Below are positions 20,401 to 28,975 of a stretch of DNA of 64,000 bases, one piece after another (position 1 is the stretch's first letter; each line of letters begins with the position of its first letter). Both the position numbers and the translations under genes were made by a program. The DNA is taken from the NCBI GenBank assembly GCA_016709765.1, contig JADJMD010000014.1, positions 248,001 to 312,000 on the forward strand. Reading direction: 5' to 3'. The stretch is from Ignavibacteriales bacterium (GTDB taxonomy: Bacteria > Bacteroidota > Ignavibacteria > Ignavibacteriales > Ignavibacteriaceae). The notes below the pieces were generated by a model. That model saw only the letters and a list, made by a program, of their open reading frames with translations. It was not told the origin of the DNA and searched no databases.

Positions 20401-20785
20401 CGGTTTCCATAATATATGCCGGAGTACCATCTGCCTGAATAATTTTTGTAAGAATAAAAGGTGTAGTTCCATCACTGTAATTTTCACCTGAACCTTTTAG
20501 TATTTCTACCGAGTGGTCAACTGTGTTATCACGTTCGGGACCAAAATAATCTCCAACCATTCCAAAATTATAAAATATGGTTCTTATAAGATTTGCATCG
20601 TGTTGACCGGATCTTTCTGCATCGATTGTTCCTCTCCATTCTGGAGGAACAGGATCTGGTAATATTTGTGCAGTGGTTTTAGAAACCAATATTAGCGTTA
20701 GAAGAACTGTTAGCAGAGTTAAATATATTTCTTTTACCGAGCCAGTAGATAAAGTTGGTACATTTAATTTTTTTATATTATTCAT
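17453..20785 (-). CDS. Large secreted protein with FN3-like domain and T9SS-type C-terminus, partner of TonB receptor
   Basis: The 1,110-aa protein has an N-terminal hydrophobic export signal (about 20-40). An FN3-like region lies near 595-710 (PPPIPKVNAFTGDGFVTLNWD ... EGYRVYRSTDPSF). The C-terminal ~90 residues (VVPNPYVGAASFEPQRFG ... APGLYIYHVDGVEVGTYIGKFAIIK in outline) have the beta-sandwich pattern of T9SS sorting domains. Asp/Asn-rich loops such as DNDEDGITDEK suggest Ca2+ binding. I do not recognise an enzymatic domain. It starts two bases after the TonB receptor gene and precedes the PorV-like gene, so it may be the surface glycan-binding partner that SusD provides elsewhere; this is inference. 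Confidence 0.75.
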   Translation of the reverse strand: MNNIKKLNVPTLSTGSVKEIYLTLLTVLLTLILVSKTTAQILPDPVPPEWRGTIDAERSGQHDANLIRTIFYNFGMVGDYFGPERDNTVDHSVEILKGSGENYSDGTTPFILTKIIQADGTPAYIMETGYRERQAQSPITNKIMRFEPRFGYFQTVPSINQGRSVALSTDTRTWPDEWYDKLNDSDDPGWKNDGLGPNGSDSDPLHSAWNGFFGKQPKADQESFVVYDDNFYDAWNYYPDNRDLTRRGLGMRIEQRGFQWANPQAGLVIFFHYDITNESTTPYNNNILFGLYMDSGVGGSGIGVDGVYESDDDNAYFDSTALNLVYTWDKNGNGFVGKTGYLGYSYLETPGNSIDGIDNDEDGITDEKRNSGPGQEIVGQEAILNFVTLNYNLSKFQSIYGPVENLPAYIAGIWFTGDEDMDWVAQYYDTGADGIWGTNDLGEGDGMPTEGEENFDKVDIDESDQIGLTGFKFNRIRAGASNPNAPTDNILFYDDPNSWPSRLYNLFSDPQTAFEDDPLVLDFNIGFLFASGPFYLGSGSRERFSLALGYGANLSELRVTTKVVQLIYKANYQFAVPPPIPKVNAFTGDGFVTLNWDNAGEQAYDPITHNNDFEGYRVYRSTDPSFLDPRVIYTGTGSRPFGLKPLAQFDLVNNIQGYSTTTVDGIAYYLGNDTGIKHTFKDTTVVNGQRYYYAVVSYDRGVDSSQIYPSENAISISQTLRGGIILAPNTVEVTPNPPSLGYLDAEIFNLVQSEGRGSGTVNLSVLNSELVSENHTFLIKFENPEDSVRAQSYYMVDETMADTLFKLGIDLSGQGSGPSGAGIMPTIFTSEVTEIDSPNTKLISASGTNIPLSIRYAPTFPIGLRRIGFPENIDVIFSDQIIDTSLAAAGVPARFVKFTVVAKTDSGDQKLKFRFYDNNSVGSGTIDSKEDYIEILTASFEAPTQRKSTWRLTVTDSIGTDGNPIVAPTMSDRYELRLIFPYSSQDEFRFTTKAQRIDPNLARQQFEGDPYVVPNPYVGAASFEPQRFGVSGRGERKIEFRNLPTNSTIRIYTITGELVQTLKHDGNINEGIIAWDLRNSSNLEVAPGLYIYHVDGVEVGTYIGKFAIIK

Positions 20786-20787
20786 AT

Positions 20788-23457
20788 TTAATTGCTCCTC
20801 AAAGAAATACCAAACTCAATACGCCTAGGATTATAAAACCTTGATGGGTCAGAAAGTGCAGAACGGTTCGTTGATGGATTTAATGCATAGTCGGGGCTAC
20901 CTGTGGAGTTAAATACATAGCCATTAACAAAGGTAGTATTTAATACATTAAATGCTCTTACAAAAACACTTAGATACAATGAACCAAGATTGAAATATTT
21001 TTCTGCTCTTAAATCAAGTAAAAAATAACTGTCTTTTCTTCCGGAGTTAGTTTCTAAGTTAGCGCCAAACCCTGCACCAATTTCCGGAGTATAAGGCTGT
21101 CCGCTGCCAAACTTTAGAATTGTGCTTAATGCATAATCATCAGGAATAGAATAAACAGCAGAGAGATTTAATGTGTGTCTTTGATCCCAATTAAAAGGAA
21201 TATTCCTTGGTCGTGGATCAGCACCTGCTTTTGCTCGGTTGGCTGTTTCCTCAGGATCACTAGAATTACCTTGAGCAAATTGAAGTGTGTAATCTATAGA
21301 AGTATTAAAATTATTAATATCCTTCTGAAAAGCCGATAATGTAAAACCTGTTACACTTCCGTAATCAATATTAGTAAATCTTGAATAGCTTGCTGCTGTA
21401 TAAGTATCAACAAATTCAACACCCAGCAAATCCCTTATATCTTTATAGAAAAATGAAAGTTGAACGCCAAGAAAATCGGAGATAGATTGTTTTAAACCGA
21501 ATTCATACTGAATTGTAAATTCAGGTTTTAGATCTGGGTTTCCCATTACACCATAATCAATACCTCCTGCTTGCAGGTCTTCAAGAACAGAATAATCAGA
21601 GTTGCTGTATAGAAGATTCAGACCCGGTAACTGATAAAAATGTCCGTAAGAAAAATATACTGAGGCTGCATCAGAAATTGGAAAACTTAATCCAAGCCTA
21701 GGTGCTAATGCATTTTTTATTGTTGTTGGAATATAGGTGGATGGGGGTGCATCTTCGATTGAGTTTGCAGGATTTTGTAAATTACTTGGAACTACACTTG
21801 CTGCATCATAATATTCATAGCGTAAACCTGCTCTTACTACTAAGTCGCCAATTTCAATCCTATCTTGTAAATAAACCGCAAACTGTTTTGGGTAATATGA
21901 TCGTAAACCGGGTGTCCTGTAAAACTCTTCAAAAGGATAAAGAACTACCTGATCATTAATATAGAAATCCACAAAGAATCCAGGAGGTCCAAATAGAACA
22001 TCAGAATACTGCCCTTCAACACCGGCTTCTACAAAATTATATTTATTAGCTTGTAAAGTATAGTCGCCCTTGATAATTAATGAATTTGTTTCCTGTTTAA
22101 ACCTACCGAGATCAAGACCTTGAATAAATGCTCCATCTTCATAGTTTGCATCGCCCTTAGATCTACCAGCTTCTATATATCGTGGATCATATAGGTCTTC
22201 ATACTTGTAGTCGGCATATTTAAAAATATTCTGTCTTATGTTTATCTTATAAAACATTTCCGGTGAAATAGTATGCGTAAAAGCAAGACCATGGCTTATA
22301 GAAGTTGTATAATTTGTTTTAATGCCATCTGGGTTTAAACGATAAGCTTGATTATAATCTTGGCGTTCTGCATAATTATAAATAATCTGGTAGCTTAATT
22401 GGATGTCTTTTATTAAAGTATTAGTGAGTTTAGCCTGCCCGCTCCACTCATCGTCTGTATTCATATTTACAAGTGCATTATCGCCGGTAGAATTTAATAT
22501 CTTATTTTCAAAATCATTTTTGTCAAATGGAGTAAATTTTCTTGTTCCAAACAAGTATCCACCGTTATAATATTTCCTGCCATTAGCAAAAAAAGTTGTT
22601 TGAGGTAAACCTGTTGGCCCGCTAACTGAAAGTTGATAGTTTTGAATTGTAAGCGGTTTATATTTATTAACATTAGGGTAACGATCTGTGTCTGTAGTAT
22701 AATAGTCACCAAAAAAAGTTTCGGCAGAAAATTCAAATTTGTCAGAGCCGGATTTTAAAACCGTGTTTACAACACCAGACATTGCCTGGCCATACTTAGC
22801 ATCAAAGGTACCACTGATGACCTGAACTTCCTCGATTGCAGAACGATCTAATTGCGGCAATATGGATTTGTTATCAAACGGGTTATTAGCAGTAACACCA
22901 TCAACCTGGTACTGAACTTCGCCAATTCTACCTCCTCTAAAGTGTCCATCAACAACGCCTGCTTGAAGGTTCACTATTTCTTCCAAACTTTGAATTGGAA
23001 GACTTTTAATATCATCTTTATTAATAGAAGAAACGGAGCTTGTTTGATTGAATTCCACCAATGGTTTTTTTGCAACAACAATAACTTCTTCACCAACAAT
23101 TGCTTCGGAATTTAAAGTAGCATTAAGTTTTGTGGTTTGGTCAGCTGAAATTCTAACATTGGAAATAAGCTGGGATTGAAATCCAAGATAGCGGAAGATA
23201 ATAGTATAAGTTCCGGTTCTAATATTAATGATATTATAATAGCCTTCAAAATCTGTGGCGGCACCCTGATTTGTTCCATCTATTAAAACATTAGCTCCAA
23301 TTAATGGCTCCCCGTTTTCATCTGCAACCACACCGGAAAGTTTACCAGTTGTTTGTGCATTTAACATTGCAGAGGTTATAGAAAACAAAAGCATTAGAAA
23401 TATTAGCTGCCATCTAAGTTGTTTAAGTAAAAAAAAGCTTGTAAATGATTTATTCAT
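20788..23457 (-). CDS. TonB-dependent outer-membrane receptor with carboxypeptidase-regulatory-like domain
   Basis: The 889-aa protein has a signal peptide (about 1-34), a CarboxypepD_reg-like domain (37-115; GKLSGVVADENGEPLIGANV), a plug domain (about 125-240; IEEVQVISGTFDAKYGQAMS, GVVNTVLKSG) and a 22-strand barrel ending in RRIEFGISLR. It should import a ligand across the outer membrane using TonB energy. The plug/regulatory layout matches SusC-type receptors, but no SusD gene follows; instead the 1,110-aa T9SS-tailed protein does. A terminator-like hairpin precedes it at 23491-23524. The likely ligand, a beta-glucan oligosaccharide, is inferred from the locus. Confidence 0.9.
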   Translation of the reverse strand: MNKSFTSFFLLKQLRWQLIFLMLLFSITSAMLNAQTTGKLSGVVADENGEPLIGANVLIDGTNQGAATDFEGYYNIINIRTGTYTIIFRYLGFQSQLISNVRISADQTTKLNATLNSEAIVGEEVIVVAKKPLVEFNQTSSVSSINKDDIKSLPIQSLEEIVNLQAGVVDGHFRGGRIGEVQYQVDGVTANNPFDNKSILPQLDRSAIEEVQVISGTFDAKYGQAMSGVVNTVLKSGSDKFEFSAETFFGDYYTTDTDRYPNVNKYKPLTIQNYQLSVSGPTGLPQTTFFANGRKYYNGGYLFGTRKFTPFDKNDFENKILNSTGDNALVNMNTDDEWSGQAKLTNTLIKDIQLSYQIIYNYAERQDYNQAYRLNPDGIKTNYTTSISHGLAFTHTISPEMFYKINIRQNIFKYADYKYEDLYDPRYIEAGRSKGDANYEDGAFIQGLDLGRFKQETNSLIIKGDYTLQANKYNFVEAGVEGQYSDVLFGPPGFFVDFYINDQVVLYPFEEFYRTPGLRSYYPKQFAVYLQDRIEIGDLVVRAGLRYEYYDAASVVPSNLQNPANSIEDAPPSTYIPTTIKNALAPRLGLSFPISDAASVYFSYGHFYQLPGLNLLYSNSDYSVLEDLQAGGIDYGVMGNPDLKPEFTIQYEFGLKQSISDFLGVQLSFFYKDIRDLLGVEFVDTYTAASYSRFTNIDYGSVTGFTLSAFQKDINNFNTSIDYTLQFAQGNSSDPEETANRAKAGADPRPRNIPFNWDQRHTLNLSAVYSIPDDYALSTILKFGSGQPYTPEIGAGFGANLETNSGRKDSYFLLDLRAEKYFNLGSLYLSVFVRAFNVLNTTFVNGYVFNSTGSPDYALNPSTNRSALSDPSRFYNPRRIEFGISLRSN

Positions 23458-23490
23458 AACTGATCCGTCTTTTATCTTATTTAAGATCGT

Positions 23491-23524
23491 AAAAAAAGCG
23501 GAGAATATTATTTTATCCTCCGCT
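23491..23524 (-). terminator. Intra-operon terminator or attenuator hairpin
   Basis: On the minus strand the stem AGCGGAG/CTCCGCT (23518-23524 with 23497-23503) is followed by seven T residues (23497-23491). It lies just after the CBM9-like gene ending at 23534 and before the TonB receptor gene starting at 23457. It should lower read-through, giving more transcript for the upstream genes than for the transport and enzyme genes downstream. Confidence 0.75.
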
Positions 23525-23533
23525 GTTATTTAA

Positions 23534-25456
23534 TTACTTAAGAAGAATCATTTTTCCGACTTTACTAATATAATTTGTGCCAGATGCAGAATTGTTTAAT
23601 GTAATTTTATAGAAGTAAACTCCGGATGAAATTGATGAGGCACTAAATGAGTAACTTAATTCTCCGGCATTTCTGTTAGTCAAATTTATACTCTTAACTT
23701 CTTCACCAACGGTATTGTATATTTTTAGATTTACATCCCCGGTTTCAGGAATAGCAAATTTAATTGTTGTAGAAGGATTAAATGGATTTGGATAATTTCC
23801 ATATAACTGAATTGAGTTTGGTATCGAGACAGTATATTCATCTTTAACACCAACCAAAGTACCCGGATCTAATACAGCCCATGCCGCAGTAGGCCCACCT
23901 TCTAATTCTCTAAACCACCAAACACGAGTACCGTAATTTGATAATGGATCTTCAAAAGTGTCACCATCGGCCAGCATAACACCACAGAAAAGAGCTTTAT
24001 CACCTAGATCTGTAGGATAATCTAAACCTGTAAGATCTATTTTCATCTCAATCGAATAACCTTCATCAAAATCCGTATTATTATTTACTGTTGTTGCTCC
24101 TTTTAAAGCTGCGCCAAATTGTGCCTTGCCTGAATCAACCAATGTTTTTAAATATTCATAAGGTTCGCCCAGACCAGTAAAACTAAAACTCACTCTGCAA
24201 TTTTTGAAAATCATATTATTTTCAACATCATTCAGTTCTGTTCGATGTCCAAGTACCAATCTAACTCCGTCAATTAGATCAAAGATTGTGGTCCCATAAA
24301 CAACTCCATCTGTAACATCAGCAGAGAAGTAAAGATAATTATCTTTAAAAAACATTTTAATTACTGCAAAAGATGGATCAATTATTGGTGGGTATGAAGG
24401 AGGAGTAGTGAATGAAGGTTGGTATCTGCCACTCATAAATTTTCCAACTCCAGGGTAGTCTTCTCTTAATGTTTGTATATCCCATCCCAAATTAAAAGTA
24501 TAAGCTCCGGCCCAAACAGCTTCATCCGGTTTGCCATCAATAACAGGATCCGGGTAATTAGCCCCGTTTGGAATTATAACATCCGGCGCAATCATAGGAA
24601 GTACAGTGGTTAAACCAACATCCGGTTTGCCATAAACGCGAGCAACATTAATTGTGTTAGCATTACCCCAAGGAGCTTGATAATAAGTTTTAGTACTGTA
24701 TGTTTTTAATGGGTCATTTTCAAATAAAAAATCATTATCCCAGATACTAAAATTTAGAGCAATTGCATCACCATCCGGCTGATTTACATTATAACCGAGT
24801 GAATCTAAATTTATTCGCATTTCTGTAACCCATCCTTGGTCCCTCCCTGCATCATTTGAAATACCATTTACAACAGTTCTTGCATCAACTATGGAAATTT
24901 CTCTATTAGTTCTTGGTGTTCCATCGTAACTTCCATAACTACCAACTATTCTTGGAAGAGATCCAACCACTGGTGTTGAATCGGGCAATGAGTTTGTCCA
25001 GTAAGTATAGAAAATTTCGGCAGGACTGGCCATGAAAGATGATCCATCTAATTGTAATTTATTTTTAACAGACATAAGAACTGCATCAAATTTAGGCCAA
25101 ATATCATTTCCACCAATAGATGAATCCGGAATATCAAAGGCTAACCATAGTTGGTTATCGCTTGCTACTAAGAATTTTATTGTAGCATTAGTTGGATCTG
25201 TTACCACTCCTGGTCCCCCGTCAGTTTCTTTTTTATAACCGCTTGTTGGTAAAAGCCCTGGTTGACCGTAAGTTATTGTTATTGATTCAGCTTGTGCCCA
25301 GGCAGTTTCATCAAGAACACCATCCATAGTAATCGTTCCGGCAGGCACATATCTTGCCCAAATTGCATCCTGTCTAGGTATAAACTGAGCGAATATTAAA
25401 CTGTGCGATAACAACAAAATCGCAAAAGCTAATAGTGCAAGTTTATTTGTTTTCAT
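23534..25456 (-). CDS. T9SS-secreted protein with two CBM9-like (DOMON-type) domains
   Basis: The 640-aa protein has a signal peptide (1-24). Two CBM9-like sugar-binding regions follow, each starting with the usual phrase: TITMDGVLDETAWAQAE (about 38-54) and DPVIDGKPDEAVWAGAY (about 307-323). The T9SS tail at about 553-640 begins GNYPNPFNPSTTI and ends KVGKMILLK. A strong Shine-Dalgarno AAAGGAG precedes the ATG. It is probably displayed on the surface and may bind glucan for the TonB receptor encoded next. No catalytic motif is apparent. Confidence 0.8.
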   Translation of the reverse strand: MKTNKLALLAFAILLLSHSLIFAQFIPRQDAIWARYVPAGTITMDGVLDETAWAQAESITITYGQPGLLPTSGYKKETDGGPGVVTDPTNATIKFLVASDNQLWLAFDIPDSSIGGNDIWPKFDAVLMSVKNKLQLDGSSFMASPAEIFYTYWTNSLPDSTPVVGSLPRIVGSYGSYDGTPRTNREISIVDARTVVNGISNDAGRDQGWVTEMRINLDSLGYNVNQPDGDAIALNFSIWDNDFLFENDPLKTYSTKTYYQAPWGNANTINVARVYGKPDVGLTTVLPMIAPDVIIPNGANYPDPVIDGKPDEAVWAGAYTFNLGWDIQTLREDYPGVGKFMSGRYQPSFTTPPSYPPIIDPSFAVIKMFFKDNYLYFSADVTDGVVYGTTIFDLIDGVRLVLGHRTELNDVENNMIFKNCRVSFSFTGLGEPYEYLKTLVDSGKAQFGAALKGATTVNNNTDFDEGYSIEMKIDLTGLDYPTDLGDKALFCGVMLADGDTFEDPLSNYGTRVWWFRELEGGPTAAWAVLDPGTLVGVKDEYTVSIPNSIQLYGNYPNPFNPSTTIKFAIPETGDVNLKIYNTVGEEVKSINLTNRNAGELSYSFSASSISSGVYFYKITLNNSASGTNYISKVGKMILLK

Positions 25457-25513
25457 AATATCTCCTTTGATAAATGATTATTTAATTAGTTATATCTAAA
25501 ATCATAAAATATG

Positions 25514-27889
25514 TTAAATGTAAACTTCAACTTTAACTTCTTTGTTTTTTGATAGAGGTAAAATATTTCCTTCAATTTTCTCACCATCAACTGATATATG
25601 TTTTTTTTGTTTATTGGATTTTGAAGTTTGAATAACCAGAATATTATATGTAGTACCTCTATATAATCTTTTAACTGAAAATTCTTTCCAGTAATCCGGA
25701 ACGCAAGGATCAACAACTAATCCACCTTTGCTAGCTCTAATTCCAAGTATCCAATCAACAATTACTTTTTGATACCACGCTGCTGAACCGGTATACCAAG
25801 TCCAACCGCCCATTCCGTAATTTGGTGAGTCCGGACCATCTATGTTTCCTGGTGTAACATATGGCTCAGCTACATAATCATCTGGATTCATTCCACTGTA
25901 AACAGGACATAAGTTTTTATAAGATTTAAATGCCTGTTCCCTATCTTTAAGTAATGAGTAGGCCCACACTGCCCAAGTTGCCGCATGAGTGTAAACGCCT
26001 CCATTTTCTCTTCTTCCAGGAGCATATCTAGACAAATACCCAATCATTTTATCAGGTTTTGTATAAGCGGGACTTAAAAGCAAGCATCCATTATTTTTTA
26101 ATAAATGTTTTGAAACAGAATCCATTGCCTTTTTTTGTTTATCAGATTCCGCAATTCCACTTATCACGGACCAAGTCTGAGCATTAAGATATATCTTTCC
26201 TTCAGGAGAAGTTTTACTTCCAACTGTATTTCCATCATCTTTAGTAGCACGCCAGAACCAGTCCCCATCCCATGCATATTTATTAAATGCTTTTTTTAGT
26301 TCAATTGCTTTTTTAGAATATTTTTTGTGAAGTGAGTCTTTTCCAATGTCTTTACACAGATCTGAAAATTTTGTCAGAATTAAATAGAAAAATTCAGTTA
26401 ACCAAATTGACTCACCTTTCATTTCCAGTCCAACAGCACTAAGTCCGTCATTCCAATCACCGGCTCCTATCAAAGTTAAACCACGATTGCTTAATCTTGT
26501 TAATACTTTCTCTATTGCTGCAACAGAATGCTCAAAAAGTGAATCCTTTTTATTTTTGTTATCATAGTAATGTTCTTTTGCAGATAGGATTTTATAATTT
26601 CCTGTTTCTTCAATGTAGTTCATCAAGACAAATGGAAGCCATAAAAGATCATCAGTCATTTTTGTAGGTAATCCTGTTTCAGATATAGGATGCCACCAAT
26701 GCAGCACAGTTCCATCTTCAAATTGGTGTTTTGCATGTAAACGAATTTGATCCTCTGTTTTTTTCGGATCAATTGGTAGAAATACCATACTATCTTGCAA
26801 CTGATCCCTAAACCCAAATGCACCACTTTGCTGGTAATAAGCGGTTCTTCCCCAGAGTCTGCCGGCAATTGACTGATATCTTAACCATTTGTTTACCATT
26901 AAATTCATTGCTTTATCGGGTGTTTCAATAACAAGTGTATCAAACATTTTATGCCAGAACAATTTCAGATCAAATAAAGCTGAATCAATATTTTTTTGGT
27001 TGTTGAATTTTTTGAGAGATGCCGCAATTGCTTTCTTATCTTCTTTAATACCCATAAAAAAGTTTACGTTCTCTTTTTCATTTGGTTTAATTTCAATTTT
27101 GGTTTTAACTGAAGCAATTGAATCATTCCATTTACCTATAGATTTACTTAAACCTTTTGCAGATAACCCTGCAGGATTTTGTAAAGAGCCGTATTGCCCA
27201 ATAAAAGTATCTTTGTTTCCATCATAATCTGATATTTTTTTTGAACATGAAATAAACCCGAGATATGGATACTCAATATTCCAATGCCCTCTATCGCCTA
27301 ATGGAATTTCCCACAACCTTTTTGTAGCAGTCATACAATTCAGTTTTGTATCAAAGTGTGTTTCTAAAAATGTTTTATGAAATTCTCTGTGGTGATCTGA
27401 TGATGAACCGAGACACCACTCAAAATACGAGAAGATTGAAAGCGATTTTTTTTGCGATGATTTATTTTCAATTTCAAAATTCCACACTTCAATATTTTCA
27501 TCAATCGGAATAAAAACCGTTAAAGCAATTTTAATTCCCTTATATTCTGATGTGAATTTTGCATATCCAAAACCATAAGCAACCTGATATGAATCTAATT
27601 CAGTTTTTACAGGCATCCAGGTAGGTGACCAAACATCGCCGGTTATGTTATCTTTTACATAAAAATATTTGCCCCAATTATCCTGCACTAAATCCTGATG
27701 CCAGCGATTTAATCGATTAAATTCTGAATGTGTATCCCAACTAAACCCACCGCCAATCTGAGAAATAACTAATCCATATTTACCGTTCGATATTACATTT
27801 ACCCAGGGTTTTGGTGTTCTATAATTTGCGATTATATATTCATTTCCGTCAGCGGAAAAGTGTCCATATTTTGTAGAAAATTGTTCCAT
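25514..27889 (-). CDS. GH94 family glycoside phosphorylase, cytosolic
   Basis: I start at the ATG at 27889 (791 aa); the codon before it is TTG. There is no signal peptide. The N-terminal beta-sandwich (about 1-290) includes SNGKYGLVISQIGGGFSW, and the (alpha/alpha)6 domain includes YYQQSGAFGFRDQLQDSM, HWWHP and TLIGAGDWNDGLSAVG. The last motif carries the GH94 general acid Asp (about residue 481). GH94 enzymes cleave beta-glucosides with phosphate to give glucose 1-phosphate. The length fits cellobiose-phosphorylase-type enzymes and is shorter than the roughly 1,100-aa 1,2-beta-oligoglucan phosphorylases I recall. In this locus a sophorose or beta-1,2-glucoside substrate is plausible but not provable from sequence. 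Confidence 0.9.
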   Translation of the reverse strand: MEQFSTKYGHFSADGNEYIIANYRTPKPWVNVISNGKYGLVISQIGGGFSWDTHSEFNRLNRWHQDLVQDNWGKYFYVKDNITGDVWSPTWMPVKTELDSYQVAYGFGYAKFTSEYKGIKIALTVFIPIDENIEVWNFEIENKSSQKKSLSIFSYFEWCLGSSSDHHREFHKTFLETHFDTKLNCMTATKRLWEIPLGDRGHWNIEYPYLGFISCSKKISDYDGNKDTFIGQYGSLQNPAGLSAKGLSKSIGKWNDSIASVKTKIEIKPNEKENVNFFMGIKEDKKAIAASLKKFNNQKNIDSALFDLKLFWHKMFDTLVIETPDKAMNLMVNKWLRYQSIAGRLWGRTAYYQQSGAFGFRDQLQDSMVFLPIDPKKTEDQIRLHAKHQFEDGTVLHWWHPISETGLPTKMTDDLLWLPFVLMNYIEETGNYKILSAKEHYYDNKNKKDSLFEHSVAAIEKVLTRLSNRGLTLIGAGDWNDGLSAVGLEMKGESIWLTEFFYLILTKFSDLCKDIGKDSLHKKYSKKAIELKKAFNKYAWDGDWFWRATKDDGNTVGSKTSPEGKIYLNAQTWSVISGIAESDKQKKAMDSVSKHLLKNNGCLLLSPAYTKPDKMIGYLSRYAPGRRENGGVYTHAATWAVWAYSLLKDREQAFKSYKNLCPVYSGMNPDDYVAEPYVTPGNIDGPDSPNYGMGGWTWYTGSAAWYQKVIVDWILGIRASKGGLVVDPCVPDYWKEFSVKRLYRGTTYNILVIQTSKSNKQKKHISVDGEKIEGNILPLSKNKEVKVEVYI

Positions 27890-27910
27890 CAACTTTTCAC
27901 TTAAAAAGGT

Positions 27911-28909
27911 TTAACAAGAATTTCTGATTATTAATTCAGTAGGAATTTTAATTAAAGAATGAGTTTTACCGTTTGATTTATTTAGTCGTTCAATTAAAAG
28001 TTTTGCAGCTGCCTTGCCAACCTCTTCAATTTGAACACGTACAGTAGTTAAACTTGGATTGAGATATTTGGAAATAAAAATGTCATCAAATCCAATCAAA
28101 CTTACATCATCGGGTATTTTAACATTAAAATAATTTGCTGCATCATAGCAGCCAATTGCCATCATATCGTTTGCTGCAAAAATTGCCTGAGGTTTTTCTG
28201 CCAGACCATATAATTGAATAAATCCATGATACCCTGAATCTATTGTATAATTTCCTTCGACTATAAAAGATTTATTAATGCTAACACCATTTTTTTTGCA
28301 GGCATCAATAAATCCCTTTTTTCTAAGAAATGCATCATAGTTCTCAGTTGGTCCGGTTATATGGGCAATTTTTTTAAATTTTTTCTTCTTAATCAAATAT
28401 TCAGTTGCATTATAAGCACCTTGATAATTATCAATTGTAACGATGTCAAAGTCGGGCTCTTGTTTACCACCACCAATTATTATTACTGGAATTTTAGTTT
28501 CTTTTAAAATATTTTTTATATCATCAGTCATTGCAGATGTTAATAAAATTACTCCGCCAACTAATCCTGTTTGTGAGAATGTTGTGATAGAATCTACAAG
28601 AGTTCGATGTTTATGAGAACTTGCTACCATCGTGTAATATCCATTTTGAAAAGTTATTTCATCCACACCTCTAATAATATCAGTAAAAAATTCATCTGAG
28701 ATATCAGGTAATATCAATCCTATGCTGTAAGATGTTTTTTTTACAAAATTTCTGGCAATTAAATTCGGTTTGTAATTAAGTTCATTTGAAATACGCAACA
28801 CTTTTTCTCGGGTTTCAACAGCAACACGAACATCATTGTTAAGAACTCTTGAAACAGTCGCGATTGACACATTAGCTTTATTAGCTATCTGCTTTATTGT
28901 GAGTATCAT
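27911..28909 (-). CDS. LacI-family transcriptional regulator
   Basis: The 332-aa protein has an N-terminal LacI helix-turn-helix (about 4-24; IKQIANKANVSIATVSRVLN), the hinge helix (about 50-60; YKPNLIARNFVKK) and a periplasmic-binding-protein-like sensor domain (60-330; SIGLILPDISDEFF, FAANDMMAIGCYDAA, VSLIGFDDIFISKYLNPSLTTVR). It should bind a palindrome and release it when a sugar ligand is present. The only clear LacI-type palindrome I see is at 31101-31130, upstream of the first operon gene, so the regulator probably controls its own operon. No Shine-Dalgarno is obvious. Confidence 0.92.
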   Translation of the reverse strand: MILTIKQIANKANVSIATVSRVLNNDVRVAVETREKVLRISNELNYKPNLIARNFVKKTSYSIGLILPDISDEFFTDIIRGVDEITFQNGYYTMVASSHKHRTLVDSITTFSQTGLVGGVILLTSAMTDDIKNILKETKIPVIIIGGGKQEPDFDIVTIDNYQGAYNATEYLIKKKKFKKIAHITGPTENYDAFLRKKGFIDACKKNGVSINKSFIVEGNYTIDSGYHGFIQLYGLAEKPQAIFAANDMMAIGCYDAANYFNVKIPDDVSLIGFDDIFISKYLNPSLTTVRVQIEEVGKAAAKLLIERLNKSNGKTHSLIKIPTELIIRNSC

Positions 28910-28927
28910 ATTATTATTTAATAAAGG

Positions 28928-28955
28928 GGAAGCGGAATAGAACTATTCCGCTTCC
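28928..28955 (-). terminator. Strong intercistronic hairpin
   Basis: A 13-base perfect inverted repeat, GGAAGCGGAATAG and CTATTCCGCTTCC, is separated by two bases. It lies between the double-CBM9 gene (ending at 28976) and the lacI-type gene (starting at 28909). The minus-strand continuation is only moderately T-rich, so it may act as a partial terminator or protect the upstream mRNA end. Either would make the first gene the most abundant product. Confidence 0.6.
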
Positions 28956-28975
28956 AATTATTTTTAGTTCAAATA

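Noticed and set aside
17453..20785. Treating the 1,110-aa protein as a SusD homolog
   Set aside because: It lacks a lipobox and the TPR-rich helical fold of SusD; it is beta-rich and has an FN3 region and a T9SS-type tail.
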